Below, piece by piece: positions 13,058 through 25,473 of a DNA stretch of 30,000 nt. Location of the stretch: assembly GCA_036169595.1 (NCBI GenBank), contig CM069769.1:802501-832500 (forward strand), read 5' to 3'. Both the position numbers and the translations under genes were made by a program. The notes below the pieces were generated by a model. That model had not been told where the DNA came from and made no database searches. It worked only from the letters and a program-made list of their open reading frames with translations. The number at the start of each line of letters is the position of its first letter. The first letter of the stretch is position 1. The stretch comes from Dictyostelium firmibasis. Taxonomy: Eukaryota; Evosea; Eumycetozoa; Dictyosteliales; Dictyosteliaceae.

Positions 13058-13641
13058 GTTATCAGATTAATTATAATACAAAACAATATTAAAATTTATA
13101 ATGAAACAAAAAAAAAAAAAAAAAAAAAACCAATTCAAAAAAATTTAATAAATTGTAAATAGTACCAATCCCTACAAAATAATCTCATTATGCCAATAAT
13201 GGTTCTCATAAAGAATGGTCAAAACCTATTTTTTATTTTTTATTTTTTTTTATAACTGGCTGTGAATGTCAAAGCGATGTTTAGGATATTAAAAAAAAAT
13301 ATTTCAAAAAATAATTTAAATTTCAAATTAGTTGAAAAATGTGTTAATTGAGTTGTGTGGATTATAATGATTTTGTTTTCCATTTGTGATTTTTTTTTTT
13401 TGATTCAATTAGTTCATAAAGTAAAATGTATTTTTAATGGTTATTTTGGTGAACAACATTTAATCAAACTCTATTCCAATTTAACAATATCTTTCAATTC
13501 ACTAAATCTTGTGTAATATTAAATTAATAACAATTTATTTAGTTTTGATCAATATAGATTGATGGTATGGCTATAAAAAAATAAAAAAAATTAAGAATAT
13601 TATAAAAATAAAAAATATTTGAGTGAACACTACAACTTTAT
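13058..13641. other. Convergent 3' region, no gene seen
   Basis: Lies between the 3' ends of the UPF0390-like (+) and MPDU1-like (-) genes. It is AT-rich with an A-run at about 13109-13128 and mixed sequence of modest complexity at 13140-13560, with stops in every frame. No RNA gene was recognised. Confidence 0.55.
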
Positions 13642-14754
13642 TTAATTTGTTTTTTTGGTACCAACTTGTTTTCTTGCTGGTACTTTTTTGGTACCATATA
13701 CAAAGAAGAGGATTAAAATAATACCATTTAAGAAACTTCCAATTCCATAACTCAATAAAACTAAAAAAATTGTTAGTAACGGAACCTATTTCATTTTGCG
13801 CTCTAATAAATAATATTAAATACTTACTAACTGGATTGTTGACTTCTTTAAGAGTTGTGAATACACGTGCTAAACTACCTGCTAAATTTAAGAAACAAGT
13901 AATGAATGAAAGTTGACCAACACTCTTATTCTTGATGATGGTAATGATTTGTGGGAATTTGCTAATGATGAATAATGGAATATTGAGTTTCTAGTATATT
14001 AAATAAATGATAAATAATTGTGATTATATAGGTTTTATCTATGATTAATATATAATTTCTCTATTATAATAAATGACCATCTCTATCTCTCTTTCTCTAT
14101 ATTATAAGAATATAAAATAGTTTACCAATAATGTATTGAAACCTTCGTTATCAACATAGTTAAATGCAGCAAAAATAGCACCTGCATATCTATATAATAT
14201 ATATTTATTATATAATTATATTAGTTAATATTAATTGATATTAATATCAATAAAATTAAATAATGGGGGGGGGTGATCAAAATTTCTTTGAATAATACAT
14301 ACAAAGCCAAACCAGTAAAAAATACAGCATTTAATTTTTGAGTATATTTTAAAACTAAAATTAAAAGGAAGAAATTTTGTACTAAAATGAATGCACTTTC
14401 ACCATAGGTTGAAAATGGATTCAATAACTTATAACCTGCAAGGAGAGAGATTGTGAAACTTTTGAGAGTCTGTGTCAATATGAAACCATTTAAAATTCAC
14501 TTATGAATCAATATATAGATAAATAGATATAGCAACTGTATTACATACCCAATATTTTCCATGACAATTGATGAAGCAGATAATGATTCTGCTGATTTGT
14601 TGCTTACAACCTTTAGGATTTGTGGTACTTTTAATAATATTGAACCTGCAATAATACCATAACTTAAAGCTTTACTAATAAGTAAACTTATATCCCATTC
14701 TGGTCCTAATGTGCTTTTAACTACTTGGTTTACTTGTGTGATAACTGATTCCAT
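13642..14754 (-). CDS. MPDU1 homologue (mannose-P-dolichol utilisation defect 1), PQ-loop membrane protein
   Basis: An ER membrane protein needed for use of dolichol-phosphate-mannose and -glucose in N-glycan and GPI-anchor assembly. Five exons: 14754-14545, 14469-14303, 14189-14126, 13990-13828, 13760-13642. All introns are GT/AG, and the joins keep frame to give 240 aa (human MPDU1 247). Two PQ-loop repeats are visible: GSILLKVPQILKVVSNKSAE with SLSASSIVMENIGY, and IISKFPQIITIIKNKSVGQL with SFITCFLNLAGSLARVFT. The family block NPFSTYGESAFILVQNFFLL is intact. The C-terminus is a hydrophobic segment followed by a lysine-rich tail (KKVPARKQVGTKKTN), resembling an ER retention-type basic end. 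For exon 1 the second GT (after GGGTAT) must be used, because the first GTATGT breaks the frame. Intron 2 contains nine consecutive C on the coding strand (14273-14265). Confidence 0.93.
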
Positions 14755-15038
14755 TATTATTTTTTTTATTCTTTAATATATATTTATTAAAGATGAACTG
14801 ATAAAAAAAAAAAAAAAAAAAAAAATTAAAAAAAAAATTTTAAATTTTAAATTTTTTTAATGCACAATCACCAAAAATATTTTTTTCAAAAAAAAAAAAA
14901 AAATAAAAAAACATACCACACATTTGGATCATAATACTACAAAAATTTTAAAACTATTAGGAAATTTTAAATCATAAAAAAAATTATTTTATATTATTTA
15001 ATTTTATTTTATTTTATTTTTTTTATTATTTTTTTTTT

Positions 15039-16089
15039 TCACCAATACATTGTGTTTTTACTATTTTGATGTCTAATGTTACTTGGTGTATTACTATAAT
15101 AATTATTACAATTATTGTTATTATTATTATTATTATTATCATTGTTTTTATTATTATTGTTATTATTGGTTTTACTGTTAATACAATTAATACTATCGAA
15201 ACTGTTACATTTATTGTAATTATATATTATTAAATCAATCAACTGATTTGCACAATCAGAGTACACTTGCAAATTATTTTCATGAATTACTTTTTCAATC
15301 AATATGATTTCAGAGTCTGAATTTTTTTCATTAAATTGATTTCCTTTTTGTTTTAAAGTTTTAATAAATGATTTACTATTATCATTATTATTATAACCAC
15401 TATTATAAATTACTAAATAATGAAATTTATTCTGAAAAAATAAAAAATAAATAAATAAATGAATAAATAAATAAATGGATAGATTTTTTTTAAATATATG
15501 TTTTATATTAATTGATTCTTACATTTTTTGAAATTAAATATTTAAAATCATTTTTTTCACCCCAACTCCATAAAGGTATAAAAAAAGGTAAAAATAAAGA
15601 TCTTATTAATTTAAAGATATCACCACTTGAAATTAAATTATTTTTAAATGATAAAATTGAATTATTGAAATTTGAAATATTATCAAATAGACATGCTTTA
15701 ATCATTGGTAAAAAGTAAGTGTATTTATCATTCATCAATTTCAAATGATATGCTAAACTATTTGCACCTGATGAAATTGAATGAAATGCTAATACTTTCG
15801 AACTGTATGGATTATCATTAAAATATTTATTTATCCATGAATTTACAACTCTTACACCTTTTCTATAGTTTGATAGAATTGATGATGGATAATAAATTAA
15901 TACATTAAATCCTCTATTTGTCCAAATACTTGAATATTGACCTATCAGTATTGATTTATTACATCCTAAATAACCATAAATTACTGCCAATGGATTATTT
16001 AATCCACCTGTATTTAGCATTTCGCTGCTGATATTATTATTATTATAATTTCCAGAATTATAATTCGAAACAATAAATTCGATTGTCAT
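15039..16089 (-). CDS. DUF829 / TMEM53-like alpha/beta-hydrolase-fold protein
   Basis: Exon 1 is 16089-15523 (189 codons) and exon 2 is 15431-15039. The intron 15522-15432 (GTAAGA...TCAG) is phase 0. The product is 319 aa. Visible parts: an Asn-rich start; strand-like LAVIYGYLGCNKSILIGQYSSIW (a G(Y/W)LG..., ...K.YS..W block typical of the family, split here); GFNVLIYYPSS; a nucleophile-elbow-like segment LAFHSISSGANSLAYHL corresponding to the family H.FS.GG; LFDN; and a C-terminal FHYLVIYNSG...FIKTLKQKG block with HENNLQVYS, fitting the family's final strand and His region. A polyAsn insertion precedes the end. It stops at TGA, unusual in this genome. TMEM53 is a nuclear-envelope protein in animals. 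Enzymatic activity of this family is not established. Confidence 0.8.
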
Positions 16090-16098
16090 TTTTACTTT

Positions 16099-16137
<39 letters not shown>

Positions 16138-16231
16138 TTAAATTTTAATATTAAAATATTATTAAATAAATATTTTGTATTTCTATGTAAGTCTGGATTT
16201 CAATTGTAATAACAATATTTTCAATAGTTGC

Positions 16232-16267
<36 letters not shown>

Positions 16268-16739
16268 ATATCCTTTTTCTTGTTTTTTTTAATAAAAAAA
16301 TATAAAATTTAATTGCTCAGATTGATAAAGGTAGTTAACATTTATTAGTTTTAGATATTATTTAGTCATTGTTTGTTTTTTATTTTAATAGATCGAAAGT
16401 GTGTGGTAAATATGTATATTTTTTTTAAATTTTTTTTTATTTTATTTTTTTATTTTTTTTTTTTATTTATTTATATTATTTTAATTTAATCTAGCAAATA
16501 AAAAATAAACATAAATAATAGACAATTTAATAATCCTATTGATATATTAAAAAATATATGAAAATAATAAACAAAGGTGAAAAACAAATGAAAAAAAATT
16601 GTTTAAAACACGTGGCCAAAAAAAAAAAATTTTATAGGGCATTGTTTTTGATTGATATTATTATTATGGCTGATTATTGTTAATTACATAATTTAATTAT
16701 TACTACCATTTTTAGTTTCATGACAGTTTATTGATTAAA
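16090..16739. other. Intergenic, homopolymer-rich, no gene
   Basis: Contains T-runs at 16103-16131 and 16232-16266 and AT-rich filler with stops in all frames. It includes the promoter of the minus-strand DUF829-like gene and the far 3' side of sec22. No gene was seen. Confidence 0.55.
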
Positions 16740-16930
<191 letters not shown>

Positions 16931-16997
16931 TATTTAATTTAATTTAATTTTATTTATTCTCCATATTTTTACTATTATTTAAATATTGTTTATTTAT

Positions 16998-17981
16998 TTA
17001 AAAATAATAAAGATATATATAAAGGAATAAAACAAAAAACGCTATAATGAGAATTGGACCATATTTTTTGAAAAATAACTTTGAACTTAATGCTACTGTT
17101 TGTTTTTCATATTTCAATGAATCTGCTAAAAGTAATTCTGATTTTTGATTTAAATCTAAAATAAATAAATAAAAATTAGTATTGTTTTTTTCATAAAAAA
17201 AAAAAAAAAAATTTTAAAAAGAGATAAATAAAAAATTCAATTATACCATTTAGTTTTTCACCTCTTCCAACTATATCTTTAATGTTTTTTGTCATTATAT
17301 TTCTTACTTCGTCTAATTCTACTGAGACATTTGAAAGAATCTTTTGAGTTCTTGTGTCTTGATATAACTTTTTTGTTTTTGTAATAAATGATTCTGTAAT
17401 GATTAAAAAAAAAATTAATAAATGATGTGAAATGAAATGAAAAATATATAAAAAAAAATAATAATAATAATAATAATAATAATAATTTTCAAACATACCA
17501 AAGGTAATAAATTGATAAGGTCTCTTTGCAGAGGGTACCTCAAAACCATATGTATTATAAAATTCTTTTTGTATTTCATCCAAAAACCTAAAAACTAATT
17601 TTTTTGAATAAGATTTTTCGCAAAATGCCAAATAACAAATTTCATGTTCAATTATATAGCTTTATAAAGTTATTGTTATAATAGATGGGAGGATGGAGAG
17701 GGAAGGGTCAATAATAAATTATGAATTTTGGGGTTTTTTTTTTTTTTGTATGTCATTACAAAAAAAAAAAAAATAATATAAAATAAAAATTAAAAAAAAA
17801 CCTACGCGAAATAATATTTATCATTTGCATCAACAGTAACTGCTTTATCAGAAACTCTTGATAACTTCGAAATGATTGCTTTTGCTTGTATCCTATATTT
17901 ATCGGTTGTATTTAATGTGTCCATTGACTCTGAAAGCATTAATCCATCAGTTACTCTACAAATCATTGCAAATAATACCAT
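16998..17981 (-). CDS. sec22: Sec22-type R-SNARE
   Basis: A vesicle SNARE of ER-Golgi transport: longin domain, SNARE helix, C-terminal anchor. Four exons: 17981-17806 (MVLFAMICRVTDGLML...), 17659-17499, 17393-17247, 17155-16998. Introns begin GTAGGT, GTATGT and GTATAA and end AAAG, ACAG and CTAG-like AG. The total is 213 aa (human SEC22B 215). Matches: YIIEHEICYLAFCEKSYSKK against [31 protein letters not shown], and ITKTKKLYQDTRTQKIL against IQKTKKLYIDSRARRNL. The SNARE motif includes VELDEVRNIMTKNIKDIVGR with the zero-layer Arg in VGRGEKL. The C-terminal membrane anchor is YGPILIIAFFVLFLYIYLYYF, running to the stop. The SNARE helix reads DLNQKSELLLADSLKYEK, somewhat diverged from the animal form (SALDSKANNLSSLSKKYR). 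Confidence 0.95.
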
Positions 17982-18034
17982 TTTTTATTTTTTTATTTTT
18001 ATTATATAATTAAAATTATTATTTTATTATTGTT

Positions 18035-18070
<36 letters not shown>

Positions 18071-18592
18071 GAAAAAACATATAAGGAATCTTAATTTAAT
18101 TTAAAATACAAAAAAAAATAATAAAAAATAAAAAAAATAAAAAAATAAAAAATTCATAAAATTTCAAAATTTTAATGATATTTTTTTTTTTTTTTTTTTT
18201 TATGGATGACTCATTACTATTTCCTCAGTCAAATGAGTGAACCATTCAACCTTTAATATATTTAAAAAAAAGGAAATGATTATAATTTTTTTTTTTTGAC
18301 CTTTTTTATATCAAATTTAATTTTTTTTTTTTTTATTTCTTAAAAAAAAAAAATAAATAAAATAAAATAAAAATAGTGTTTCTAGTTGAAATTTTTTTTT
18401 TTTCTTTTATTTTTTTTTTTAATTTTTTTTAGGACTTTTAAATTATTTTTTCAGTCCAAAAAATTGAGAAAAACAATAATATTATGTGCCTTACATAACA
18501 ATTATATTATTTATTAACTGTAAAATATAAATAAAGTAAAATAAAATAAATAATAAATAAATAATAGTGGTATAATAATAATAATATTTAAA
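17982..18592. other. Divergent intergenic region (sec22 left, band-7 gene right)
   Basis: 611 bp of AT-rich DNA with T-runs at 18040-18067, 18181-18200 and elsewhere. It probably contains the promoters of both divergent genes. A GC-richer island around 18205-18250 (ggatgactc...tcagtcaaatgag) stands out, but no motif can be assigned. Confidence 0.55.
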
Positions 18593-20358
<1,766 letters not shown>

Positions 20359-20876
20359 TATTTCGATGATATCTTAAAAAAGAAATAAAAATAAATAATC
20401 CTAATGTAATAATACTTTCTATATTCATTTATTATTATTTTTTCTAGTATGAAATAATTGGATAAGTTATTAGAAGGAAATTATTACAATAATATACTAC
20501 TAATGGTAACTAAATGGGTGTTGTATATAAAAATTTCATATCATTTTTGGAGATATTAATCTCCATTCTTATTTTCTAAAAAAAAACCCCAATAATAATA
20601 TTTTTAAATTAAAAAAAAAAAACACACAGCATGGCCATGGTTCGATTTTATAAAAATAACCCACTATTAAATAATAAATGTTCGTGGTTTTATTTAATAA
20701 ATTGGTGTTAAAAAAAAGTTTTTTTTTAATTTTAACTTTTTTTATTATTATTATCATTATTTTTTTTTTTATAAATTTAATAATTTTTTTCAATTATTTT
20801 AAATTATTTTAAAATTACTAAGCTTTCATAAAAAATATAATTAAATATTACAACCTAAAATAAAATAAATATAAGA
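20359..20876. other. Intergenic, no gene seen
   Basis: Between the band-7 gene and the first OSBP-like gene, both on the plus strand. AT-rich. A slightly GC-richer piece at 20626-20650 (acacacagcatggccatggttcgat) includes a B-box-like GGTTCGAT, but no cloverleaf can be folded around it. Confidence 0.55.
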
Positions 20877-22126
20877 ATGGGAAAATCAGATAACAAAAAT
20901 ATTGAAAAAAAATCAAATGAAGAGAGTTATGAAAATAAAAATAAAGTACCAGTTACAGATAAACCAGGTAAATTAACTCAAGAAGAAATGGATGAAATTG
21001 ATAACTCTTCACAATCTAAGGTTATGTTAATTGCAAGTTTGGCAAAAAAATTAGGATTAGGACTTGGAAGTGATTTATCTCAAGTTGAATATCCTTCAGC
21101 TTTTATTGCTCCATATTCAACTTTAAATTTTTTTACTACAAATTTTTCAAATAATTTTAATATATTATTAAGGTATTTATTATTATTATTTTATAATAAT
21201 AATTATATTTAACCCCTTTTTAAAATTAAATTAAAATTTTTTTTTTTATTTTTTTTTTATAAAAATTTTTTAGAGCAAATAAAATTGAAAATGAAATTGA
21301 TAGATTATTAGAAGTTTTTAAATATTCAACAACTGTACATATAATACCAGAAGATTGTATGAAAGTTCCATTGAATGCAGTAGTTGGTGAAACACAATGT
21401 TCAAATTTCCACACTCAAGATTTAAATGATCCAAATAATATAATTAAAGATAATTATTACATTTCAGAACAAGTTAGTGAAGTACCACCAAATGTTGCAA
21501 CTTGTGTTTATAATAAAAAAGAGGGTGTAAAGGCATTATTCAATCATGAATCAAAGATTGTTTTTCAAATTACAAATGTAAAATCACCAACAACAGGAAA
21601 GAAATGTGTTCGTTTTGAAAAATTAAATGAAGAGTATGATATTGAATTTCCAGTTTTACATAGTCGTTTTATGAGAGGATTCGTTGAATATTGTGGTGAA
21701 GGTCATGTGAAATCAAATAAATCAAAGCCATACATAACAACAAACTTTTTAGCAAAACCTTTAATTGGTGGTCATTATAATTCATATGAAGCTAAAGTTT
21801 ACAATGGTGTTGATTCAAAGCCAATCTTTAAAATTAATGGCCAATGGGACGGTGACAGTAAAATCACTGATTGTAAAACAAATGAAACTAAACCATTCTT
21901 TAAAAAAGGTTCTAATGTTTCAAACTATACACCAGATATTCTAAATACAGATTCAACTAATGTTTGGAAAAGTATTATCCAATCTGTTGCTGAAGGTAAA
22001 TCTATTAATCTTGCAAGAGAGAAATCTAAAATTATAGATTATCAAAAAACTTTAGATTGGAAACCTTCCCAATTCTTTTTAAATGATCAAATCGGCGCTT
22101 GGGAACCTAATTTATTTCAAGAATAA
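20877..22126 (+). CDS. Oxysterol-binding protein homologue (short ORP), copy 1
   Basis: Exon 1 is 20877-21172 and exon 2 is 21274-22126. The 101-bp intron (GTATTT...TTAG) splits an Arg codon (AG|A). The product is 382 aa, essentially an OSBP-related lipid-binding domain with no PH domain and no FFAT motif seen. Lys-rich N-terminus, then LGLGLGSDLSQVEYPSAF with the lid region, [14 protein letters not shown], and VPLNAVVGETQCSNFH (family: PFNPLLGET). GWDG-like strands and WKPSQFFLNDQIGAWEPN follow at the C-terminus (family: W...G.W). The family hallmark EQVSHHPP is EQVSEVPP here (residues of about 164-171, 21467-21490): both His residues that contact the PI4P phosphate in yeast and human ORPs are replaced. 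Sterol or other lipid binding in the cytosol or at membranes is inferred. PI4P exchange is doubtful. Its tandem partner is at 22678. Confidence 0.92.
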
Positions 22127-22677
<551 letters not shown>

Positions 22678-23933
22678 ATGGCTAAGGATAAAAAATTGAA
22701 AAGTGTCAACAAAGAAGAAATTTCCAACATAGATGAAATTGAAGAAAAAAATGGTGCTGATGAAAAAACATCAAATGTGGTTTTAAAACCTCCTAGCGAA
22801 AAAGATGTTGAAAATTTAGAAAAACTTGAAAACTCAGGTTCATCAAGACTCCAGATTATTCTTTCCTTTATTAAAAGAACAGGAGTTGGTATTGGGGCAG
22901 ATTTGACTCATTATGATTTCCCTTCAAGTTTTTTGCTCCCTTATTCAACGCATGAATATTATTCAAATAATCTGGCCAATGAGTTTGATATATTATTAAG
23001 GTATATATATTTATTTTAAATATTTTTTTAAGATATTAAAACTATTTTTATATTAAAAAAAAATTAAAAAAAAGAGCAAACATTGATGATGAAGTTGAAA
23101 GATTATTAGAAGTCTTTAAATATGACCTAGCATTGAAACCAATTATTGAAGATCCAACTAGATCCCCATTACGTGCACTAAGCGGTGAAACTAAAAGTTC
23201 AAATTTTCACCTTACTCTAATTGATGGAGATAAAAGCGAAATAATAGTTACAGATAACTATTACATTGTTGAAACTATAGATGAACAAAAAGCCTTTACA
23301 GCATCATGTATTTATAATAAAAGAGAAGGTGTAAAAGTACATTTTAACAATGAATCAAAAATGTTTTTCAATGGTACTCATATTAAACTTCCTATAATAG
23401 GGAATACAATTGTACGTTTTGAAAAATTTAACGAAGAATATACAATTACAAACCCAAATATTTACGCTCGATATCTTAGAGGATTTGTTGAATATTATGG
23501 TGAGAGTACAATTACAGGTAAAAATTCAAAATTTTACATAATAAAAACTAATCACCCAAAACCACTATTTGGTGGAAGTGTAAACGTAGTAGAAGCAAAG
23601 TTATTTTATGCTGATGATCCAAATCCACTCTATAAAATGAATGGTATATGGTCTAAAGAAATTGAGATAACTAATTGTAAAACTAAAGAAACCAAACTTT
23701 TTTATAAAAAGCCATCAAAATATTTAACAAAAATAATTCCTGAAATTTTACCAACTGATTCCTCAATTGTTTGGAAAGATATTATTTTACCAACTAGCAA
23801 TGGTGAGAAAATTAATATCTCAAAAGAAAAATCTAAAATAATCGAAAAACAAAAAAAATTAAAATGGGGTATATCACAATTTCATTTAAATCAAGATTCT
23901 AATATTTGGGAACCAATAAATTATAAAGACTAA
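22678..23933 (+). CDS. Oxysterol-binding protein homologue (short ORP), copy 2
   Basis: Exon 1 is 22678-23000 and exon 2 is 23075-23933. The 74-bp intron (GTATAT...AAAG) splits the same Arg codon in the same phase as in copy 1, so the two arose by tandem duplication. The product is 393 aa. Shared blocks: [107 protein letters not shown]. At the EQVSHHPP site the sequence reads [10 protein letters not shown] (about codon 173 onward, 23268-23297), so the signature is lost altogether. The GET of the lipid-binding entrance remains. A cytosolic lipid-binding role is inferred from the family only. It may have diverged in ligand or function. Confidence 0.9.
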
Positions 23934-23996
23934 ATTGATTTTTTACACTTTTTTTTTTATTTAAAATTAAATAAAATCTCTATATTGGGTTTGAAG

Positions 23997-24029
<33 letters not shown>

Positions 24030-24058
24030 ACATTTATTTTTTTTTTTATTTATTTTTT

Positions 24059-25176
24059 TTACATTTTTCTTCCTTTGCCATTTTTTATATTTTTATAATT
24101 TGATTTTAAAAATTCAACATATTCTAAGTTGGATTGATAACCAGATTGAGCATAATCTAATGGTGTTGCCTCATAACAATCCAATGAATTAACGTCGGCA
24201 CCATTTTCAATTAAAAGCTTTGACATTTCTATATCACCATTTAATGCTGCAACATGAAGTAAACTTTCACCACAATCATCCATTAATCTTAAATTTGCGT
24301 TACCACCCTTTTCTAATAATAATTTTACAATCTGAACAAGCAATTTTGATAATGAAAGATATTAATTAGAGAAATAATAAATAATGAAAATTAAGAAAAT
24401 GAACATACATTGTAATCACCTTTTGAAACTGAAATATGTAAAGGAGTTGAGACTCTATAATATTCCCAACCATTAGTTTTTGGGTTATCTTGAATATTAA
24501 TATTTGCACCATACTCCAATAGGATTCGAATGATATCCTCTCTAGAAAGTTGACAAGCACGGAATAAAGGTGTTCTCTTATCAGTTGACTCTTGATTAAC
24601 GTTTGCACCTTTTTTTAATAACGATTTAATTAAATCAATAGATGGATTTGAGTGATTTAATGATAAATGTAATGGTGATAATCTAATACCAGGTTTTGTG
24701 TCCCTTTGATTTGGGTCAACCAAACCACTCTCAACAATTAATATAGCACTATCGAAAAATCCTCTTTGAATCGCAATTTGTAATGATGTTACTCCAAATT
24801 TATCGGGTTTTTGTTGTTTACCATCTGCCAATAATAATTTTATATAATCTTTATGACCTTTAAATGATGCCCAATGTGATGAATCCCAATTCATTAATCT
24901 TGTTTCCTTCTTTGCAAAATCATCAACAAATGATTCATAATATTCAACTATACTAACTTCATTATTATTTTCATATTCTTTTCTAACTTTTTCAAAATCA
25001 AGTGTTTTATTATCATTATTACTGTTTATTTTAAAATTATTATTATTTGATAACGATGATGGTAATGTTGAATTTAATATCCCATTACTATAAAACAGTT
25101 TAAAATTTTTTATACCATTATTATTCAATAGTAATGTTGTTTTGAAAATGTTTGATTTTATTCTATGAAATATCAT
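24059..25176 (-). CDS. Ankyrin-repeat protein with possible mitochondrial presequence
   Basis: Exon 1 is 25176-24409 (256 codons) and exon 2 is 24331-24059. The 77-bp intron (GTATGT...TCAG) is phase 0, inside an ankyrin repeat (KGDYN|IVKLLLEKGGNANL). The product is 346 aa. The N-terminus MIFHRIKSNIFKTTLLLNNN lacks acidic residues and alternates basic, hydroxyl and hydrophobic residues, as mitochondrial presequences do. This is a prediction from composition only. After an Asn/Ser linker, about six ankyrin repeats run to near the end, for example GVTSLQIAIQRGFFDSAILI, LSPLHLSLNHSNPSIDLIKS, RTPLFRACQLSREDIIRILL, ESLLHVAALNGDIEMSKLLI and ATPLDYAQSGYQSNLEYVEF. A Lys-rich end follows (NIKNGKGRKM). 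Role unknown. It converges on the second OSBP-like gene, whose stop lies 125 bp away across A/T runs. Confidence 0.9.
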
Positions 25177-25402
25177 TTTTGTAAATTAATTCGTATTTTT
25201 TATTTTTTTTCAAATTAAAAAAATGTTAAAAAAAAATAAAAAAAAAAAATGGGAAAAATAAAAATATGAAAAATGTGATTATTATTATTTATAATATTAT
25301 AGATTTTATTCTAAAAATACATTTTTTTTTCTTTTTTTTTATAAATATTAGTTTGTTTCGTTTTATATTAAACTATAGAGTTATTGAATCTGTTTTTTTT
25401 GA

Positions 25403-25434
<32 letters not shown>

Positions 25435-25473
25435 TCCTTTTTTTTTTGTTTTTTTTATTATTATTTTACTACT
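25177..25473. other. Short intergenic region between two minus-strand genes
   Basis: T-rich on the plus strand (25380-25460), so A-rich downstream of the RGBARG stop. It probably holds the RGBARG 3' UTR and the promoter of the ankyrin gene. No gene was seen. Confidence 0.55.

Noticed and set aside
14545-14550. First GTATGT as the donor of MPDU1 exon 1
   Set aside because: It puts exon 2 out of frame. Using the next GT (after GGGTAT) preserves the family sequence ENIGY-TLKSF...NPFSTYGES.
20626-20660. B-box-like GGTTCGAT downstream of the band-7 gene
   Set aside because: No tRNA cloverleaf, A box or T4 terminator in the right arrangement.
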